A DNA stretch of 64,000 nucleotides, from contig NZ_JAPHNA010000006.1 in NCBI RefSeq assembly GCF_026241315.1, positions 1 to 64,000 of the forward strand, written 5' to 3'. Shown in pieces: positions 9,628 to 20,341 of the stretch. Made by a program: the position numbers and the translations under genes. Under the pieces are notes generated by a model. It was not told the DNA's origin, ran no database searches, and saw only the letters and a program-made list of their open reading frames with translations. The number at the start of each line of letters is the position of its first letter. Within the stretch, counting starts at the first letter, position 1. The stretch comes from Campylobacter sp. MIT 21-1684. GTDB lineage: Bacteria; Campylobacterota; Campylobacteria; Campylobacterales; Campylobacteraceae.

Positions 9628-10683
9628 ATGCAAATACCTATTCATTTAAAAAAAAATTCTTACAAGGTTTTTATTGATGAACCATTAAAACTTGAATTCG
9701 AAGGTAAAGTCGCTTTAGTAAGCAATGCTAAAGTAGCAGGACTTCACTTGCAAAAGCTTTTACCCTGCATTAAAGCAGAAGAAATTTTTATTATTACAAT
9801 CAAAGATGGTGAAGAATATAAAAACATAGCAAGCATAGAAGAGATCCTTAAACAAATGTTTCTTGCAAAACTTGACAGAAAAAGCACCTTGATTAGTTTT
9901 GGTGGTGGAGTCATTTCTGATATGTGTGGATTTGCAGCAAGTATTTACCAAAGAGGAATTGATTTTATAAATATCCCAACGACGCTTTTAGCTTGTGTTG
10001 ATGCAGCAGTTGGTGGAAAAACAGGTATTAATAATGAATTTGGGAAGAATTTAATCGGTACCTTTTATCAGCCCAAAGCCGTTTATTGTCAAAGCGAATT
10101 CTTAAGAACCCTAACAAGTAGAGAGCTTAGTGCTGGTTTAGCAGAATGTATTAAAATGGCCGTTATTTTTGATGATAATTTTTTTGATTATATTCATAGC
10201 ATAGATGCTAAGAGTTTTTTAAAAACAAGGTGTAAAGAAGAAATTTTCACCACTCTTCTTGCAAAAAGTATAGAACTTAAGGCTATGGTTGTAACTAAAG
10301 ATGAAAAAGAAAATGGAATGAGAATGCTTTTGAATTACGGGCATACTTTTGCACATATTATAGAGAATCAAACGCAATACAAAACATATCTTCACGGACA
10401 AGCTGTCGCAATAGGGATGAATATGGCAAACCGACTTGCTTTTAATTTAGGACTTTTAAGGCAACACGAATGTGAAAGAATACAACAAGTTTTAGAGCAA
10501 TTTCAACTTCCAACATCCTATACAATAAAAGAAAGTGAAGAATTTTATCAAGCTTTTTTCCTTGACAAAAAAACTCAAAACAACAAAATACATTTTGTAC
10601 TTCCAGTTTCGCTTGGAAAAGGGATCATTAAAAGTAATATTGATAAAGAAATTCTCTTAAAAACTATAAAAGAGTTTCAATGA
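9628..10683 (+). CDS. aroB: 3-dehydroquinate synthase
   Basis: Second step of the shikimate pathway: converts DAHP to 3-dehydroquinate using NAD and a divalent metal. 351 residues, the normal length. The NAD-binding signature [18 protein letters not shown] is at about residues 89-106, followed by the [19 protein letters not shown] substrate loop. Metal ligands are expected in [11 protein letters not shown] (Glu, about 173), [13 protein letters not shown] (His, about 236) and HGQAVAIGM (His, about 253), all present. It starts 9 bp after the COG3400 gene and its stop overlaps the next start (ATGA), so the four genes 8218-13472 are one operon. aroA of the same pathway lies at 59 kb. Confidence 0.97.
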   Translation: MQIPIHLKKNSYKVFIDEPLKLEFEGKVALVSNAKVAGLHLQKLLPCIKAEEIFIITIKDGEEYKNIASIEEILKQMFLAKLDRKSTLISFGGGVISDMCGFAASIYQRGIDFINIPTTLLACVDAAVGGKTGINNEFGKNLIGTFYQPKAVYCQSEFLRTLTSRELSAGLAECIKMAVIFDDNFFDYIHSIDAKSFLKTRCKEEIFTTLLAKSIELKAMVVTKDEKENGMRMLLNYGHTFAHIIENQTQYKTYLHGQAVAIGMNMANRLAFNLGLLRQHECERIQQVLEQFQLPTSYTIKESEEFYQAFFLDKKTQNNKIHFVLPVSLGKGIIKSNIDKEILLKTIKEFQ

Positions 10684-12218
10684 AAAAAATTCTTCTTTTG
10701 TTTTGGCTTGTTTTGGCTTGTTTTGCAACTCATTCAGACGATGTTGCAATGACTAAAGAGAAAATTCAAAATCTTAACGCTATAATTAATGCAAATGCGT
10801 GGAACATAGTCTATGAAAATTTCACTCGGTATAAGAATATCAACGATGAACTTGTCCTCCTTCAACTCCAACTTAATAAACTTTCAGATGTACACGAACA
10901 AGAAGAATTGAAAAGAAAAATCGCTACATTAGAAGAACAACTTAGATTGCTTAAGGAATACAAAGATTTAAATTTCGCTCATAATTTTTCCTTTCCAAAA
11001 AATATAGAATCTTTTACAAAACTTACCAATCCTCTAGCTATCATAGGAGCTTTTTCATATATTAAAAAAATAACTAATGAAAAAGAAGCATATGCACTTA
11101 AAATCAATGAATTTAAAAGTTTTGTTAAAGCTGTGGCTGAAAAAAATGCAGCATTAAAAAAACTTATGGATTTAATTCCAAATTCTGAAAATCTAGCCAA
11201 TTTACAAGATTCAAACAAAAAATTAGAAGAATTTAACACAGCCTTACAATTTGCAGTAGTTTCTTATGCTGTTTATGAAAAAAAAATCGATGAAGAAATC
11301 GACAGAGTTAATGCAGAAATAAAAGTTCAAAGTTTAAGAGCACTCAATATAGTTCTAGCTATTGCTATCGTCATTGCAATAGCTTTTATGCTAAAATTTA
11401 TAGCCAAGAAATATATTAAAGATAATGAAAGATACTACACAGCTGCTAAGATTATCCATTTTGTTAATATCAATATTATTTTTCTTATTCTTTTATTTGC
11501 CTATATAGAAAATATTACTTATTTGGTAACTATTCTTGGTTTTGCTTCTGCAGGTTTAGCTATCGCAATGAAAGATATGTTTATGTCAATGCTTGGTTGG
11601 TGTGTAATTGTATTTGGCGGAAGTTTTAAAGTTGGAGATCGCGTGAAAGTTTTTCAAAATGAAACTGCTTATATAGGTGATATTATTGATATTTCTTTTT
11701 TGCGTATTACTATATATGAAGATATTACGCTTGAAACCTATACTAAAAACCGCCGGAGCGGACGTATTATTTTCATCCCAAACAATTATGTTTTTACAAG
11801 TTTGATTTCAAATTATACCCACCACGGTATGAAAACTATTATAGATGGTATTGATATTACCATCACCTTTGATTCAAATATAGACAAGGCGCAAGAACTC
11901 ATAGAACAGATTGTTGTGAAATATTCAAAAGGTTATACAGATTTGGCTCGTAAAACTATAATGAGACTTCAAAATGAATACAGCATTAAAAATTCAAAAG
12001 TAGAACCACGTTTTTTTGTATTTTTTGAACACTGGGGTATGAGAATTTCAGCTTGGTATATGACTAATTCATATGCAGCTTTAGCATTAAGAAGTACTAT
12101 TAGTAAAGAAATCATTAAAGAGTTAAACAAGCACAGTGATATAAAAATTGCCTATCCAAGTCAAAACCTTTATTTTAGAAATTTAAAAAATTGTGATGAG
12201 AAAATTTTTAAAGGATGA
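10680..12218 (+). CDS. MscS-family mechanosensitive channel protein
   Basis: 512 residues. A signal peptide (about 1-18, ending near CFATHSDD) is followed by a long helical, coiled-coil-prone periplasmic region (about 20-210). Two or three membrane helices follow (about 222-242, 260-280, 283-310). The pore-lining helix reads [25 protein letters not shown], the Gly/Ala-rich TM3 of MscS. The beta domain ([12 protein letters not shown]) and C-terminal alpha/beta domain end the protein. It should form an inner-membrane channel that opens on hypoosmotic shock. The extended N-terminal periplasmic domain puts it with the larger MscS relatives rather than the 286-residue E. coli MscS. It overlaps aroB by 4 bp. 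Equivalent of Cj1007c by order. Confidence 0.9.
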   Translation: MKKILLLFWLVLACFATHSDDVAMTKEKIQNLNAIINANAWNIVYENFTRYKNINDELVLLQLQLNKLSDVHEQEELKRKIATLEEQLRLLKEYKDLNFAHNFSFPKNIESFTKLTNPLAIIGAFSYIKKITNEKEAYALKINEFKSFVKAVAEKNAALKKLMDLIPNSENLANLQDSNKKLEEFNTALQFAVVSYAVYEKKIDEEIDRVNAEIKVQSLRALNIVLAIAIVIAIAFMLKFIAKKYIKDNERYYTAAKIIHFVNINIIFLILLFAYIENITYLVTILGFASAGLAIAMKDMFMSMLGWCVIVFGGSFKVGDRVKVFQNETAYIGDIIDISFLRITIYEDITLETYTKNRRSGRIIFIPNNYVFTSLISNYTHHGMKTIIDGIDITITFDSNIDKAQELIEQIVVKYSKGYTDLARKTIMRLQNEYSIKNSKVEPRFFVFFEHWGMRISAWYMTNSYAALALRSTISKEIIKELNKHSDIKIAYPSQNLYFRNLKNCDEKIFKG

Positions 12219-12221
12219 TGT

Positions 12222-13472
12222 TTGAAACAAAAAGTATTCTTTAAAACTTTTGGTTGTCGTACAAACATTTACGATACTGAACTTTTAAAAAACTACATAC
12301 AAGAGTACGAAATTGTCAATCACGAAAACAATGCACAAGTTATTATTATTAATTCTTGTACTGTAACAAATGGCGCTGATAGTGGGTTGCAAAATTACAT
12401 CAATGCAATGCAAAGAAGAGGTGTTAAAATATTACTCACCGGTTGTGCTGCGGCAAGCAAGGGGAAAGAACTTTTAGAAAAAAAACAAATTTTTGGTGTT
12501 TTTGGAGCTTCAGAAAAAGAAAAAATTAACGAATTTGTATCTTCAAAAACAAATTTTTATGAGCTTGGTAATTTAAATTTTATTGATAAAAATATCGTTT
12601 GTAATTACGAGAATCACACAAAAGCTTTTGTAAAAATTCAGGAAGGTTGTGATTTTGCTTGTTCTTATTGTATCATACCAAGTGTAAGAGGAAAATCTCG
12701 AAGTGTTGATGAGAAAACATTGCTTGAACAAGTGAAAATTCTTAGCCAAAATGGATACAAAGAAATTGTTTTAACAGGTACGAATATAGGTTCATATGGA
12801 CTTAAAAACGGAACAACACTTGGAAAGCTTTTGCAACAAATGGGACAAATTTCAGGCATAAAAAGGATACGTCTTGGCAGTCTAGAGCCTGCGCAACTTG
12901 ATGAAAGTTTTTTTGAAATTTTAGATGAAACTTGGCTTGAAAGACATTTACATATTGCACTTCAACATACAAGTGAAAAAATGCTAAGAATTATGAAGCG
13001 CAGAAGTCATACAGAGAATGACTTACAACTTTTTGATACTTTGGCAAAAAAAGGTTTTGCATTAGGTACTGATTTTATAGTTGGACATCCCGGAGAAGAT
13101 GAAGAAATTTGGAATGAAGCTCTAAAAAATTTTAAAGAGTTTCAGATTACACATATTCATGGTTTTATTTTTTCACCAAGAAAGAATACGCTTTCTGCCA
13201 ATTTGAAAGAAAAAATCAATGGAAAAATAGCAAAGGCAAGACTAAATCAATTAAAAGAATTTGTGCAAGACAATAATTTTAAATTCAGAAAAAAAGTAAA
13301 AACTCCGCTTGAAATTCTCATTGAAAGTGAAAAAGGGGGATTTTTTGAAGGTTATGATCAGTTTTTTAATAAAATCAAAATATCAAGTAAAGTAAATCTT
13401 TTAAAACAATGGCTTATACTTAAAGAATATGAAATTTTTTCACAAGGCAATCAAGCTCATTTTCAAGGTTAG
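12222..13472 (+). CDS. mtaB: MtaB-like tRNA methylthiotransferase (MiaB family, radical SAM)
   Basis: 416 residues starting at TTG (12222), with AAGGA at 12211-12215 as ribosome-binding site; nearby ATGs are out of frame. The N-terminal UPF0004 domain (KTFGCRTNIYDTELL; Cys residues near 11, 45 and 79) binds the auxiliary Fe-S cluster. The radical SAM motif CDFACSYCIIP (CxxxCxxC) is near residue 145. Length and sequence fit the MtaB/YqeV branch, which makes ms2t6A37 from t6A37 in ANN-reading tRNAs, better than MiaB or RimO, although subfamily assignment by eye is not certain. The last residues (about 350-416) correspond to a poorly conserved TRAM-like tail. It is 3 bp behind the MscS gene and 3 bp before the FtsH-like gene. 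Confidence 0.88.
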   Translation: MKQKVFFKTFGCRTNIYDTELLKNYIQEYEIVNHENNAQVIIINSCTVTNGADSGLQNYINAMQRRGVKILLTGCAAASKGKELLEKKQIFGVFGASEKEKINEFVSSKTNFYELGNLNFIDKNIVCNYENHTKAFVKIQEGCDFACSYCIIPSVRGKSRSVDEKTLLEQVKILSQNGYKEIVLTGTNIGSYGLKNGTTLGKLLQQMGQISGIKRIRLGSLEPAQLDESFFEILDETWLERHLHIALQHTSEKMLRIMKRRSHTENDLQLFDTLAKKGFALGTDFIVGHPGEDEEIWNEALKNFKEFQITHIHGFIFSPRKNTLSANLKEKINGKIAKARLNQLKEFVQDNNFKFRKKVKTPLEILIESEKGGFFEGYDQFFNKIKISSKVNLLKQWLILKEYEIFSQGNQAHFQG

Positions 13473-13475
13473 GTT

Positions 13476-15077
13476 ATGAAAAATAAAAAAATTATTCTTA
13501 TTTCTTTTGGAATTTTATGCTTGCTTTTGACAATTTTATATTTCAAAAATGAACCAAAATATATAGATGAACATTTATATAAAAGTCTGTTGAGTCAAAA
13601 TCTCATTCAAAAAGCTATTGTTGAAAATGATAAAATTTTACTTAGGGCAGGGGGCGATAATTATGCTATTATCAAAGAAGGTGTAGATTTAAAAGAACTT
13701 TTGACTCAAGTGCCTGTTGAAATTAAAAAAGAAAATACTTTGCAAATTGTCTTTATTTTGTTTATTTTTTGTGTGGCACTTTTACTTTCTTTATTGTATT
13801 TTGCTCGCAAAAAAGAATTAAAAAAAACTTCTTTTTCTAAAACAGCCTATCCTAACACTGCTATAAATTTAGAAACACAAAATATAAGACCTGTTATCTC
13901 AAACATTAATTTTGATGATGTTGCAGGTGTTGATGAAGTAAAAGTAGAGCTTAGCGAGCTTGTAGATTTTCTTAAAAATCCTAAAAAATATAAAGAATTT
14001 GGTGTGAAAATGCCAAAGGGTGTTTTAATGGTAGGACCACCCGGTGTTGGTAAAACACTTATAGCAAAAGCCATTGCTGGTGAAGCGGGAGTGCCTTTTT
14101 TTTACCAAAGTGGTTCAGCTTTTGTTGAAATTTATGTAGGAATGGGTGCAAAAAGAGTACGTGAACTTTTTTCAAAGGCTAAATTAATGGCGCCAAGTAT
14201 TATTTTTATCGATGAGATTGATGCTGTTGGAAAAGCAAGAGGTGAAACATCAAATGTAGAAAGAGATAGTACTCTGAATCAACTTTTAACTCAAATGGAT
14301 GGTTTTGAAGATAATAGTGGTGTAATAGTCATAGCAGCAACGAATAAAATAGAACTTATGGATTTAGCACTTTTACGTTCAGGACGTTTTGACAGACGGA
14401 TTTTTCTTTCTCTTCCGGATTTTAACGACAGATTGAAAATTCTAGAAGTTTATATGAAAGATAAAAGAAACAAAGTCGATTTGCCTAAAATTGCTAAGGC
14501 AAGTGTTGGCTTTAGTGGAGCAGGGCTTGAAACTTTAGTTAATGAAGCTGCTATTAATGCTTTGCGTAGAAATTCAAACTTTGTAGAAGAAAATGATTTT
14601 TATGCTGTACTCAATAAAGTACTGCTAGGAAAAAGGAAAATTTTACACTTTAGCGAAAGCGAAAAGAAAATTCAAGCAAGTTATCAAGCGGCTAAGGCTT
14701 TGAGTGCATACTATTTTGATATATCCTTTGAAAAAATTACTCTTATAGAAGATCGTTTTAAAGAATATGAAAGTCAAATCAAATCAAAATCAGAACTGAT
14801 TAATAAAGTCAAGGTCTATTTAGCTGGTTCTAGAGCTTCTTTGCTTCTTTACAATGAACGCTATACTAATTCTCAAAATGATTTAATAAAAATCAAAGAA
14901 TTACTTGAATATATGAAAAGTTTTGATATGCTTGAAGAAACAAATTTAGATTTACAAAAAAAAGAGATGGATGAATTTTTATATACAATGAAAGATAAAA
15001 TAATAAAACTCTCTGAAGTTTTACTTGAAAAAGAAAAACTAGAATATGAAGATGTAAAAAATCTTATGCAAGTTTGA
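13476..15077 (+). CDS. FtsH-like AAA+ ATPase lacking the protease zinc site
   Basis: 533 residues. The N-terminus has two membrane helices (about 5-22 and 90-108) around a short periplasmic domain, as in FtsH. The AAA+ core is intact: Walker A GPPGVGKT (about 190), Walker B IIFIDEID, and second region of homology [21 protein letters not shown]. Where FtsH has the metalloprotease motif HEAGH, this protein has YQAAK (in [14 protein letters not shown], about residue 405). The peptidase domain is short and ends in a helical tail. It should be able to thread proteins using ATP but not cut them with zinc chemistry. C. jejuni Cj1005c in the same position is annotated as a membrane-bound ATPase. A true FtsH must be encoded elsewhere. 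Last gene of the downstream-facing run; starts at ATG 3 bp after mtaB. Confidence 0.9.
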   Translation: MKNKKIILISFGILCLLLTILYFKNEPKYIDEHLYKSLLSQNLIQKAIVENDKILLRAGGDNYAIIKEGVDLKELLTQVPVEIKKENTLQIVFILFIFCVALLLSLLYFARKKELKKTSFSKTAYPNTAINLETQNIRPVISNINFDDVAGVDEVKVELSELVDFLKNPKKYKEFGVKMPKGVLMVGPPGVGKTLIAKAIAGEAGVPFFYQSGSAFVEIYVGMGAKRVRELFSKAKLMAPSIIFIDEIDAVGKARGETSNVERDSTLNQLLTQMDGFEDNSGVIVIAATNKIELMDLALLRSGRFDRRIFLSLPDFNDRLKILEVYMKDKRNKVDLPKIAKASVGFSGAGLETLVNEAAINALRRNSNFVEENDFYAVLNKVLLGKRKILHFSESEKKIQASYQAAKALSAYYFDISFEKITLIEDRFKEYESQIKSKSELINKVKVYLAGSRASLLLYNERYTNSQNDLIKIKELLEYMKSFDMLEETNLDLQKKEMDEFLYTMKDKIIKLSEVLLEKEKLEYEDVKNLMQV

Positions 15078-15092
15078 TTTTATTGACAAAAA

Positions 15093-15512
15093 TTAATCAT
15101 CAATGCCTTTATATAAAATTGTCCCATTAAAATCAATAACAAGTTCAAAACCATTAACAAGTTTGATTTTATAATAATTAATCTTTTTATCAATCTCTTT
15201 TAAGGGTACATTTGGAAATTCATTTTTGATAATAGCAGCTAAATTAGAAGGTAAAATATCTACATTAATCGGTAATATTTTTGACTCAATTTCTTTCCAA
15301 GAACCATCAATATCAAATTCAAGTTCTGTACCATCGCTAAGATAAACTTCATATGAATTCTTATCTCTTTGAACTAGGCTAATTTGTGCTTGAAAATTAT
15401 TTCGTAAAAATTCTTTTGCTGTAGAAGGCAAAGAATCTGGTGAGATAATAATGTCTCCATAAAGAAGAATAGGAATAAAGACTAAAATAAAGAATGTATT
15501 TTTTATATTCAA
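15093..15512 (-). CDS. Periplasmic PepSY-like (DUF2874-type) protein
   Basis: 139 residues on the minus strand, convergent with the FtsH-like gene. A Sec signal peptide (MNIKNTFFILVFIPILLYG) is followed by two copies of a roughly 55-residue unit. Each unit has a helix containing LPSxxxxFLRNNF or LPSNLAAIIKNEFP and a beta hairpin with xYxVxLxxGxELxFDxxG ending in a bulky residue. This is the PepSY-like/DUF2874 arrangement of small periplasmic proteins. Function is unknown; members are thought to bind peptides or act as inhibitors. Cj1004 occupies this position in C. jejuni. The 102 bp to the next start hold divergent promoter space. Confidence 0.8.
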   Translation of the reverse strand: MNIKNTFFILVFIPILLYGDIIISPDSLPSTAKEFLRNNFQAQISLVQRDKNSYEVYLSDGTELEFDIDGSWKEIESKILPINVDILPSNLAAIIKNEFPNVPLKEIDKKINYYKIKLVNGFELVIDFNGTILYKGIDD

Positions 15513-15614
15513 TTTGATATCCTAGATGGAAACTTTTAAAAAATCCTAATGAATTTATGTGAATTTTATATGAAATGTATCACAATACATCATATAACTT
15601 TCTAAAGGCAAGGT

Positions 15615-16136
15615 TTGGTTACAGTTTTTTTAATCCTTATAAACATTATTTTTTATTTCACTGTGCCTTATAATTATTATAGCTTATTTGGACTTAATAT
15701 TTTATTTTTTAAAAAAGATGCCTTTTGGCAAATTGCAAGTGCTTTATTTTTACACGCCAATCTCACTCATCTTATTTTAAATATGATAGTTTTGTTTCAA
15801 TTTGGAAAAATTTTAGAGAATTGTTTAGGTTCTTTTAAATTTTGTCTGCTTTATATCACCGGCGGTTTGTTATGTTCATTTCTTAGTGCCTGTTATATTT
15901 ATTTTATTTTTCTGACTTCAAACGAGTTTGTAAATGTAGTTGGAGCTAGTGGAGTAATTTGTGTTTTAATGGGATATTATGCTGTATTAGATGCAAATAG
16001 CTTAAAAGGTCTTTTTATCGTTGTAATGCTAATGAGTTTCGTTCCTTTATTAATGGGTATCAATGTAGCTTGGTATGCGCATATTTTTGGTTTTATTTGC
16101 GGTTTTATATTGGCTAAATTGAAAGAAAAAAGATGA
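15615..16136 (+). CDS. Rhomboid-family intramembrane serine protease
   Basis: 173 residues, with about six membrane helices filling the whole protein. Start at TTG (15615) with AAAGG at 15604-15608; no ATG is available nearby. The rhomboid landmarks are present: ALFLHANLTHLILNM (the HxxxHxxxN motif of TM2), the catalytic serine in VVGASGVIC (GxSG, about residue 116), and the catalytic His in WYAHIFGFICGF (AHxxGxxxG, about residue 155). It should cleave membrane proteins within the bilayer. The next gene overlaps by 4 bp (ATGA), so both are co-transcribed. Equivalent of Cj1003c. Confidence 0.9.
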   Translation: MVTVFLILINIIFYFTVPYNYYSLFGLNILFFKKDAFWQIASALFLHANLTHLILNMIVLFQFGKILENCLGSFKFCLLYITGGLLCSFLSACYIYFIFLTSNEFVNVVGASGVICVLMGYYAVLDANSLKGLFIVVMLMSFVPLLMGINVAWYAHIFGFICGFILAKLKEKR

Positions 16137-16654
16137 AAAAAATTTATCTTATGCGTCACGCAAAAGCATTGAAAGATAAGGATAGAGAAGATTTTGATAG
16201 AGATTTAAATTCTAGGGGCAAACAAGATTTAAAAAAACTTTTTTCTCTTCTTAGTGCCTACACAATCAAACCCGACTATATACTTGCAAGCCCTGCAAAA
16301 CGCACAGCGAAAACTGCTGAAAAATTTGCGAAATTGTATAATTTTAAAAAGCAAGATATAGTATTCAATCATACTCTTTATACAGCAAATGCAGAAGAAA
16401 TATTTAGTTTAATACAAAAAATACAAGCTCAATATAATGAAATTCTTATCATAGGGCATAACCCTCACATAATACACTTGTGCGAACTTTTAGGATCTTT
16501 GTGCCTGACTTGTTTTCCTACTTCTTCCATACTGTGTCTCGAATTTGATATAAATGACTTTCAAGATCTACAAGAACATAGTGGAAAACTTGTCTTTTTT
16601 GAGCATATAAGGGATTTAAAAGACAATGAAGCTTATTTCCAACCTTCTATATAA
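16133..16654 (+). CDS. SixA-like histidine phosphatase
   Basis: 173 residues of the histidine-phosphatase superfamily. The catalytic motif is at the N-terminus ([13 protein letters not shown]: RHx with the phospho-accepting His about residue 8). A second conserved Arg lies in [14 protein letters not shown] (about 55-60), and the second catalytic His in [17 protein letters not shown] (about 107). The short length, lack of extra domains and SPAKRTAxTA sequence fit the SixA branch (phosphohistidine phosphatase) rather than glycolytic phosphoglycerate mutases. Substrate here is unknown. The start overlaps the rhomboid stop by 4 bp. The 3' end overlaps the convergent rpoD by 22 bp, so no separate terminator fits between them. 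Equivalent of Cj1002c. Confidence 0.88.
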   Translation: MKKIYLMRHAKALKDKDREDFDRDLNSRGKQDLKKLFSLLSAYTIKPDYILASPAKRTAKTAEKFAKLYNFKKQDIVFNHTLYTANAEEIFSLIQKIQAQYNEILIIGHNPHIIHLCELLGSLCLTCFPTSSILCLEFDINDFQDLQEHSGKLVFFEHIRDLKDNEAYFQPSI

Positions 16655-18495
16655 TTCTTTAATTTTCTTCCAACCTTTGGATGTTTTAGTTTTTTAATAG
16701 CTGAACTCTCTATTTGTCTTACTCTTTCACGTGTTACATTAAGCTCTTTGCCAATTTCTTCTAATGTTCTATCACTTTCATCATCCAACAATCCAAAACG
16801 CATTCGTATGACAGCTTTCTCTCTATCGTTGAGTTGATCCAAAACTTCATCAATTTGTTCTTTTAAATCATCTTTTAAGATATGCTCCATAGGAGAGAGT
16901 ACATTTCTATCTTCTACAAAATCTCCAAATTTCCCATCTTCCTCATTGCCTATTGGAGCTTCAAGAGAAATTGGCTCTTTTGTTATTTTGATAACTTGTT
17001 TGACTTTATCCACACTTAATCCAACACCTTTAGCTATAACATTAACATCCGGCTCCTTGCCCTCTCTTTGCAAATGCTCTCTTATAATTTTATTAATTTG
17101 ATTAATTGTTTCTATCATATGAATAGGAATGCGAATAGTCCTAGCCTGATCGGCAATAGCTCTTGATATTGCTTGTCGTATCCACCAAGTTGCATAAGTT
17201 GAAAATTTATATCCTCTTTTATATTCAAATTTATCTACGGCTTTCATTAAGCCTATATTACCTTCTTGTATAAGGTCTAGAAATGGTAAACCACGATTTG
17301 TATAACGTTTTGCTATGCTTACAACCAAACGAAGATTTGATTTCGCCATTCTTCCTTTAGATTCATCTGATATATTTTTCCCTCTTTTTATCTGCTCTAA
17401 AATTTCTTTTAATCGTCCTTTTTCTAAATCAAAGCTTTTTTCACTTGCTTCTTTCGTTTGAAAAAGTTTTTTGATTTCCATATAAGTACTCACCATAGTA
17501 GTTTCAAGGGCTTTTTCAGCAATTTCTTCTTTACTAAGTTTTGTAATATCTTTTAAGATATTAGCGTGTCTTGTTTTAAGTTCATCTGAAAACATAGGCA
17601 ATCGGTATTCAAGTCTTTTAAGCTCTTTATCAAATTCTTCATCACTTTTTAAAGCTGTTTCCATAGATTTAACTATTTCGCTAATAAGTTTTGAACTTGG
17701 ACCCAAATCCATTAATTTTTCTTTTAGTATATTTTTCTTAAAAGCTATACTGAGTTTATCTAAAAGCTTATTTCCACTTTCTTTTTCCTTTGAAACTTTC
17801 AACCACTCTTTTTTTGCTTTTTCAAGTGCTTTAAATTTTTCAATTACTCTTAAAGCCCTTTCATCATCTTTTTTATTTGCCTTTTTAGATTTTTCATCTT
17901 CAATTTCTGCTTTTTCACTGAATTCTTCTTCTAAGTCAAGTTCTTCAAGTTTTTCTTCATTTTTTTCTTCATCATCAAAACTTTTAAAAAGCTCTTTAAC
18001 TCGTCTTTCCCTATTAATTAAAGGCTCTTTGTAATCCAAAATAAAATCGATTAGGTATGGTACAGAACAAAAAGCATCAATAATAATATCTTCTCCAAGT
18101 TCAATTTTTTTTGAAATTTCAATTTCTTCATCTTTATTAAGTAAAGCAATTTGCCCCATTTCTCTAAGATACATACGCACAGGCGAATCAGAACGACTCC
18201 ATTCAAGTAAATCATTTTCATTAGCAAGATCAAATTCATTCTCAAGACTTATATCTTGAAGTTTTTTCTTTTCTTCTTGTAGTCTTTTTGCATCTTCTAT
18301 ATTTTTCATTTGTGCAATTTCAGCAGCAGAGAAAAGTTGCACTTTATATTTTTTCATTAAGGCTTGAATTTTTTTGGTTATTACTATATTTGGCTGTTTT
18401 GAGAGGTGTTTAACAAGCTTCTCGTACGTAAGATAATCTTTTGCATTCTCTTTAAATAAATTTTCCAATTTTGTTTCTTGTGCCTTAGCATTCAT
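16633..18495 (-). CDS. rpoD: RNA polymerase primary sigma factor (sigma-70)
   Basis: 620 residues. Region 1.1 is at the N-terminus ([19 protein letters not shown]). Region 1.2 is [26 protein letters not shown] long charged non-conserved region (about 150-360) follows. Region 2 reads [65 protein letters not shown], with the -10-recognising helix. Regions 3 and 4 close with the helix-turn-helix [27 protein letters not shown]. It directs transcription of most genes here; Campylobacter sigma-70 is known for weak dependence on a -35 element, which matches the lone TATAAT boxes seen throughout. The sequence between 18496 and 18622 holds its promoter region. Confidence 0.98.
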   Translation of the reverse strand: MNAKAQETKLENLFKENAKDYLTYEKLVKHLSKQPNIVITKKIQALMKKYKVQLFSAAEIAQMKNIEDAKRLQEEKKKLQDISLENEFDLANENDLLEWSRSDSPVRMYLREMGQIALLNKDEEIEISKKIELGEDIIIDAFCSVPYLIDFILDYKEPLINRERRVKELFKSFDDEEKNEEKLEELDLEEEFSEKAEIEDEKSKKANKKDDERALRVIEKFKALEKAKKEWLKVSKEKESGNKLLDKLSIAFKKNILKEKLMDLGPSSKLISEIVKSMETALKSDEEFDKELKRLEYRLPMFSDELKTRHANILKDITKLSKEEIAEKALETTMVSTYMEIKKLFQTKEASEKSFDLEKGRLKEILEQIKRGKNISDESKGRMAKSNLRLVVSIAKRYTNRGLPFLDLIQEGNIGLMKAVDKFEYKRGYKFSTYATWWIRQAISRAIADQARTIRIPIHMIETINQINKIIREHLQREGKEPDVNVIAKGVGLSVDKVKQVIKITKEPISLEAPIGNEEDGKFGDFVEDRNVLSPMEHILKDDLKEQIDEVLDQLNDREKAVIRMRFGLLDDESDRTLEEIGKELNVTRERVRQIESSAIKKLKHPKVGRKLKNYIEGWK

Positions 18496-18622
18496 CGAGT
18501 TTTCCTTGAAATATTGTAACGCAGATTTAAGATTATATCAAATCTGTCTTAACTTTTGTATAATCATCATTTTTTGAAATAAATTTTATACCTCAATTTG
18601 ATTCAGTGTTGAAATTGAAAGT

Positions 18623-18640
18623 TGGAACACTCTTTGCTTT
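18623..18640 (+). promoter_or_regulatory. Sigma-54 promoter of flgG2-flgG
   Basis: TTGGAACACTCTTTGCTT matches the -24/-12 pattern TGGmAC-N5-TTGCwT almost perfectly: GG at 18625-18626 and GC at 18637-18638, the required ten-base gap. It ends 36 bp before the ATG at 18677. Rod and hook genes of Campylobacter are class 2 (RpoN, FlgSR-controlled), so this is the expected regulator. Confidence 0.88.
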
Positions 18641-18676
18641 ATTGTTATAAAATATTTTTAATTTACAGGTGAAACT

Positions 18677-19489
18677 ATGCAAAATGGATATTATCAAGCC
18701 ACAGGTGCAATGGCAACTCAGTTTAATAAACTTGAAGTCATTACAAACAATCTTGCAAATATTAACACAAGTGGATACAAAAGAGATGATGTTATTATTG
18801 CAGACTTTAAACGGGTTTTTAGGGAAGTACAAGATGAATTGCCTTTAGAAAATCATACAAGAGCTGCTTCGCGCTTTGTTAATACAACAATAGATACAGT
18901 GCCTCAAATTTCACAAGAATATACAGATTTTAGTTTGGGTACTTTAAAAGCAACCAACAATCCTTTAGATGTTGCGATAACGAGAGACGATGCATTTTAT
19001 TTGGTGCAAACAAAAGATGGAGAAATTCGTTTCAGTAAAGATGGAAATTTTCAACTTGATGATGAAGGATACTTGGTTAATAAACAAGGTTATAAAGTTT
19101 TAAGCACTGATTATTTTAATAATCCACAAAATTCATTCATTCGTATTCCAAATGGCTCTATACACATCAATGTTGATAAAAATGGGAGTATTGAAGTTGA
19201 TGGGGTAGCGAATTCAAAAATGTTTATAGCTCAAGTTGATGATATGAGAGCTTTAGAAAAAGATGGTGATAATGTATATAGAATAGATGATTTAACACGA
19301 ATACGAAATTTGGATAATTCAAATGCAATTTACCAAGGCTTTTCGCAAGGTTCAAATGTAAATCCTGTTATAGAAATGGTAGGACTTATTGAAGCTAATA
19401 GAATGGTTGAGATGTATCAAAAAGTTATGACTTCTCATATGGATGATTTAAACCAAGAGGCAATCAATAAATTAGCTGCTGTTAAATAA
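18677..19489 (+). CDS. flgG2: Flagellar proximal/distal rod protein FlgF (FlgG2)
   Basis: 270 residues. Rod proteins are exported through the flagellar secretion system and stack in the periplasmic drive shaft. The N-terminal signature NGYYQATGAMATQFNKLEVITNNLANINTSGYKR is the flagellar basal-body rod motif (ANVNTxGYK type). The C-terminal D0 helix MVGLIEANRMVEMYQKVMTSHMDDLNQEAINKL pairs with it. The central domain has the hook/rod beta fold. C. jejuni annotates this copy flgG2 (FlgF-like). It is 33 bp before flgG and shares its sigma-54 promoter. The export signal is internal; there is no Sec peptide, as expected. Confidence 0.93.
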   Translation: MQNGYYQATGAMATQFNKLEVITNNLANINTSGYKRDDVIIADFKRVFREVQDELPLENHTRAASRFVNTTIDTVPQISQEYTDFSLGTLKATNNPLDVAITRDDAFYLVQTKDGEIRFSKDGNFQLDDEGYLVNKQGYKVLSTDYFNNPQNSFIRIPNGSIHINVDKNGSIEVDGVANSKMFIAQVDDMRALEKDGDNVYRIDDLTRIRNLDNSNAIYQGFSQGSNVNPVIEMVGLIEANRMVEMYQKVMTSHMDDLNQEAINKLAAVK

Positions 19490-19522
19490 AGCAAAGTACA
19501 ATTAATACAAAAAGGATAAATT

Positions 19523-20314
19523 ATGATGAGATCACTTCACACTGCAGCCACAGGAATGGTAGCACAACAGACACAAATAGATGTTACTTCAAATAATATT
19601 TCTAATGTGAATACAGCAGGTTTTAAGAAAAGTCGCGCAGAATTTTCAGACCTAATGTATCAAGTGATGAAGTATGCAGGTACTTCGACTTCTTCAACTA
19701 CACTTTCACCTTCTGGTATAGAAGTTGGTGTTGGAGTGCGTCCAACAGCAGTAACAAAAGTTTTTACTGAAGGGAATTTAAAATCTACAAGTACAGATGG
19801 ACTTGATATGGCAATCACCGGAAATGGATTTTTTCAAATTCAACTTCCAGATGGCACTATAGCTTACACAAGAAATGGCCAGTTCACAAAAGACAATGAA
19901 GGCAATATCGTTAATTCTGATGGTTATAGACTTTTACCTGAAATGACTATACCAGAAGGAGCTATTAATATCAATGTTGCAACAGATGGGACCATTTCTG
20001 TAATGCTTCCCGGAGAACAACAAGAAACACAAATTGGACAAATAGAACTTGTGCAATTTATAAATCCGGCAGGATTGCATTCTATGGGTGATAATCTCTA
20101 TTTGGAAACGGGAGCAAGTGGCGCACCCATAGCTGGTATAGCAGGGCAGGATGGGCTTGGACAAATTAAACATGGTTTTATAGAATTAAGCAATGTTCAA
20201 CTTGTAGAAGAAATGACTGATCTTATCACAGGACAAAGAGCCTATGAAGCCGGTTCGAAAGCTATTACAACGAGCGATGATATGCTCTCAATAGTTAATC
20301 AACTCAAACGTTAA
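19523..20314 (+). CDS. flgG: Flagellar distal rod protein FlgG
   Basis: 263 residues, close to the E. coli length (260). The N-terminus MMRSLHTAATGMVAQQTQIDVTSNNISNVNTAGFKK is the canonical FlgG start. A second in-frame ATG follows directly (ATGATG); AAAGGA at 19510-19515 fits either. The middle contains DGLDMAITGNGFFQIQLPDGTIAYTRNGQFTKD, also typical. The C-terminal helix (VQLVEEMTDLITGQRAYEAGSKAITTSDDML) is the D0 partner. FlgG polymerises on FlgF to form the distal rod inside the P and L rings. It ends 27 bp before a tRNA-Leu gene on the opposite strand. Confidence 0.97.
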   Translation: MMRSLHTAATGMVAQQTQIDVTSNNISNVNTAGFKKSRAEFSDLMYQVMKYAGTSTSSTTLSPSGIEVGVGVRPTAVTKVFTEGNLKSTSTDGLDMAITGNGFFQIQLPDGTIAYTRNGQFTKDNEGNIVNSDGYRLLPEMTIPEGAININVATDGTISVMLPGEQQETQIGQIELVQFINPAGLHSMGDNLYLETGASGAPIAGIAGQDGLGQIKHGFIELSNVQLVEEMTDLITGQRAYEAGSKAITTSDDMLSIVNQLKR

Positions 20315-20341
20315 GAGTTAAAAAAGTTTATAAATAGAAGG

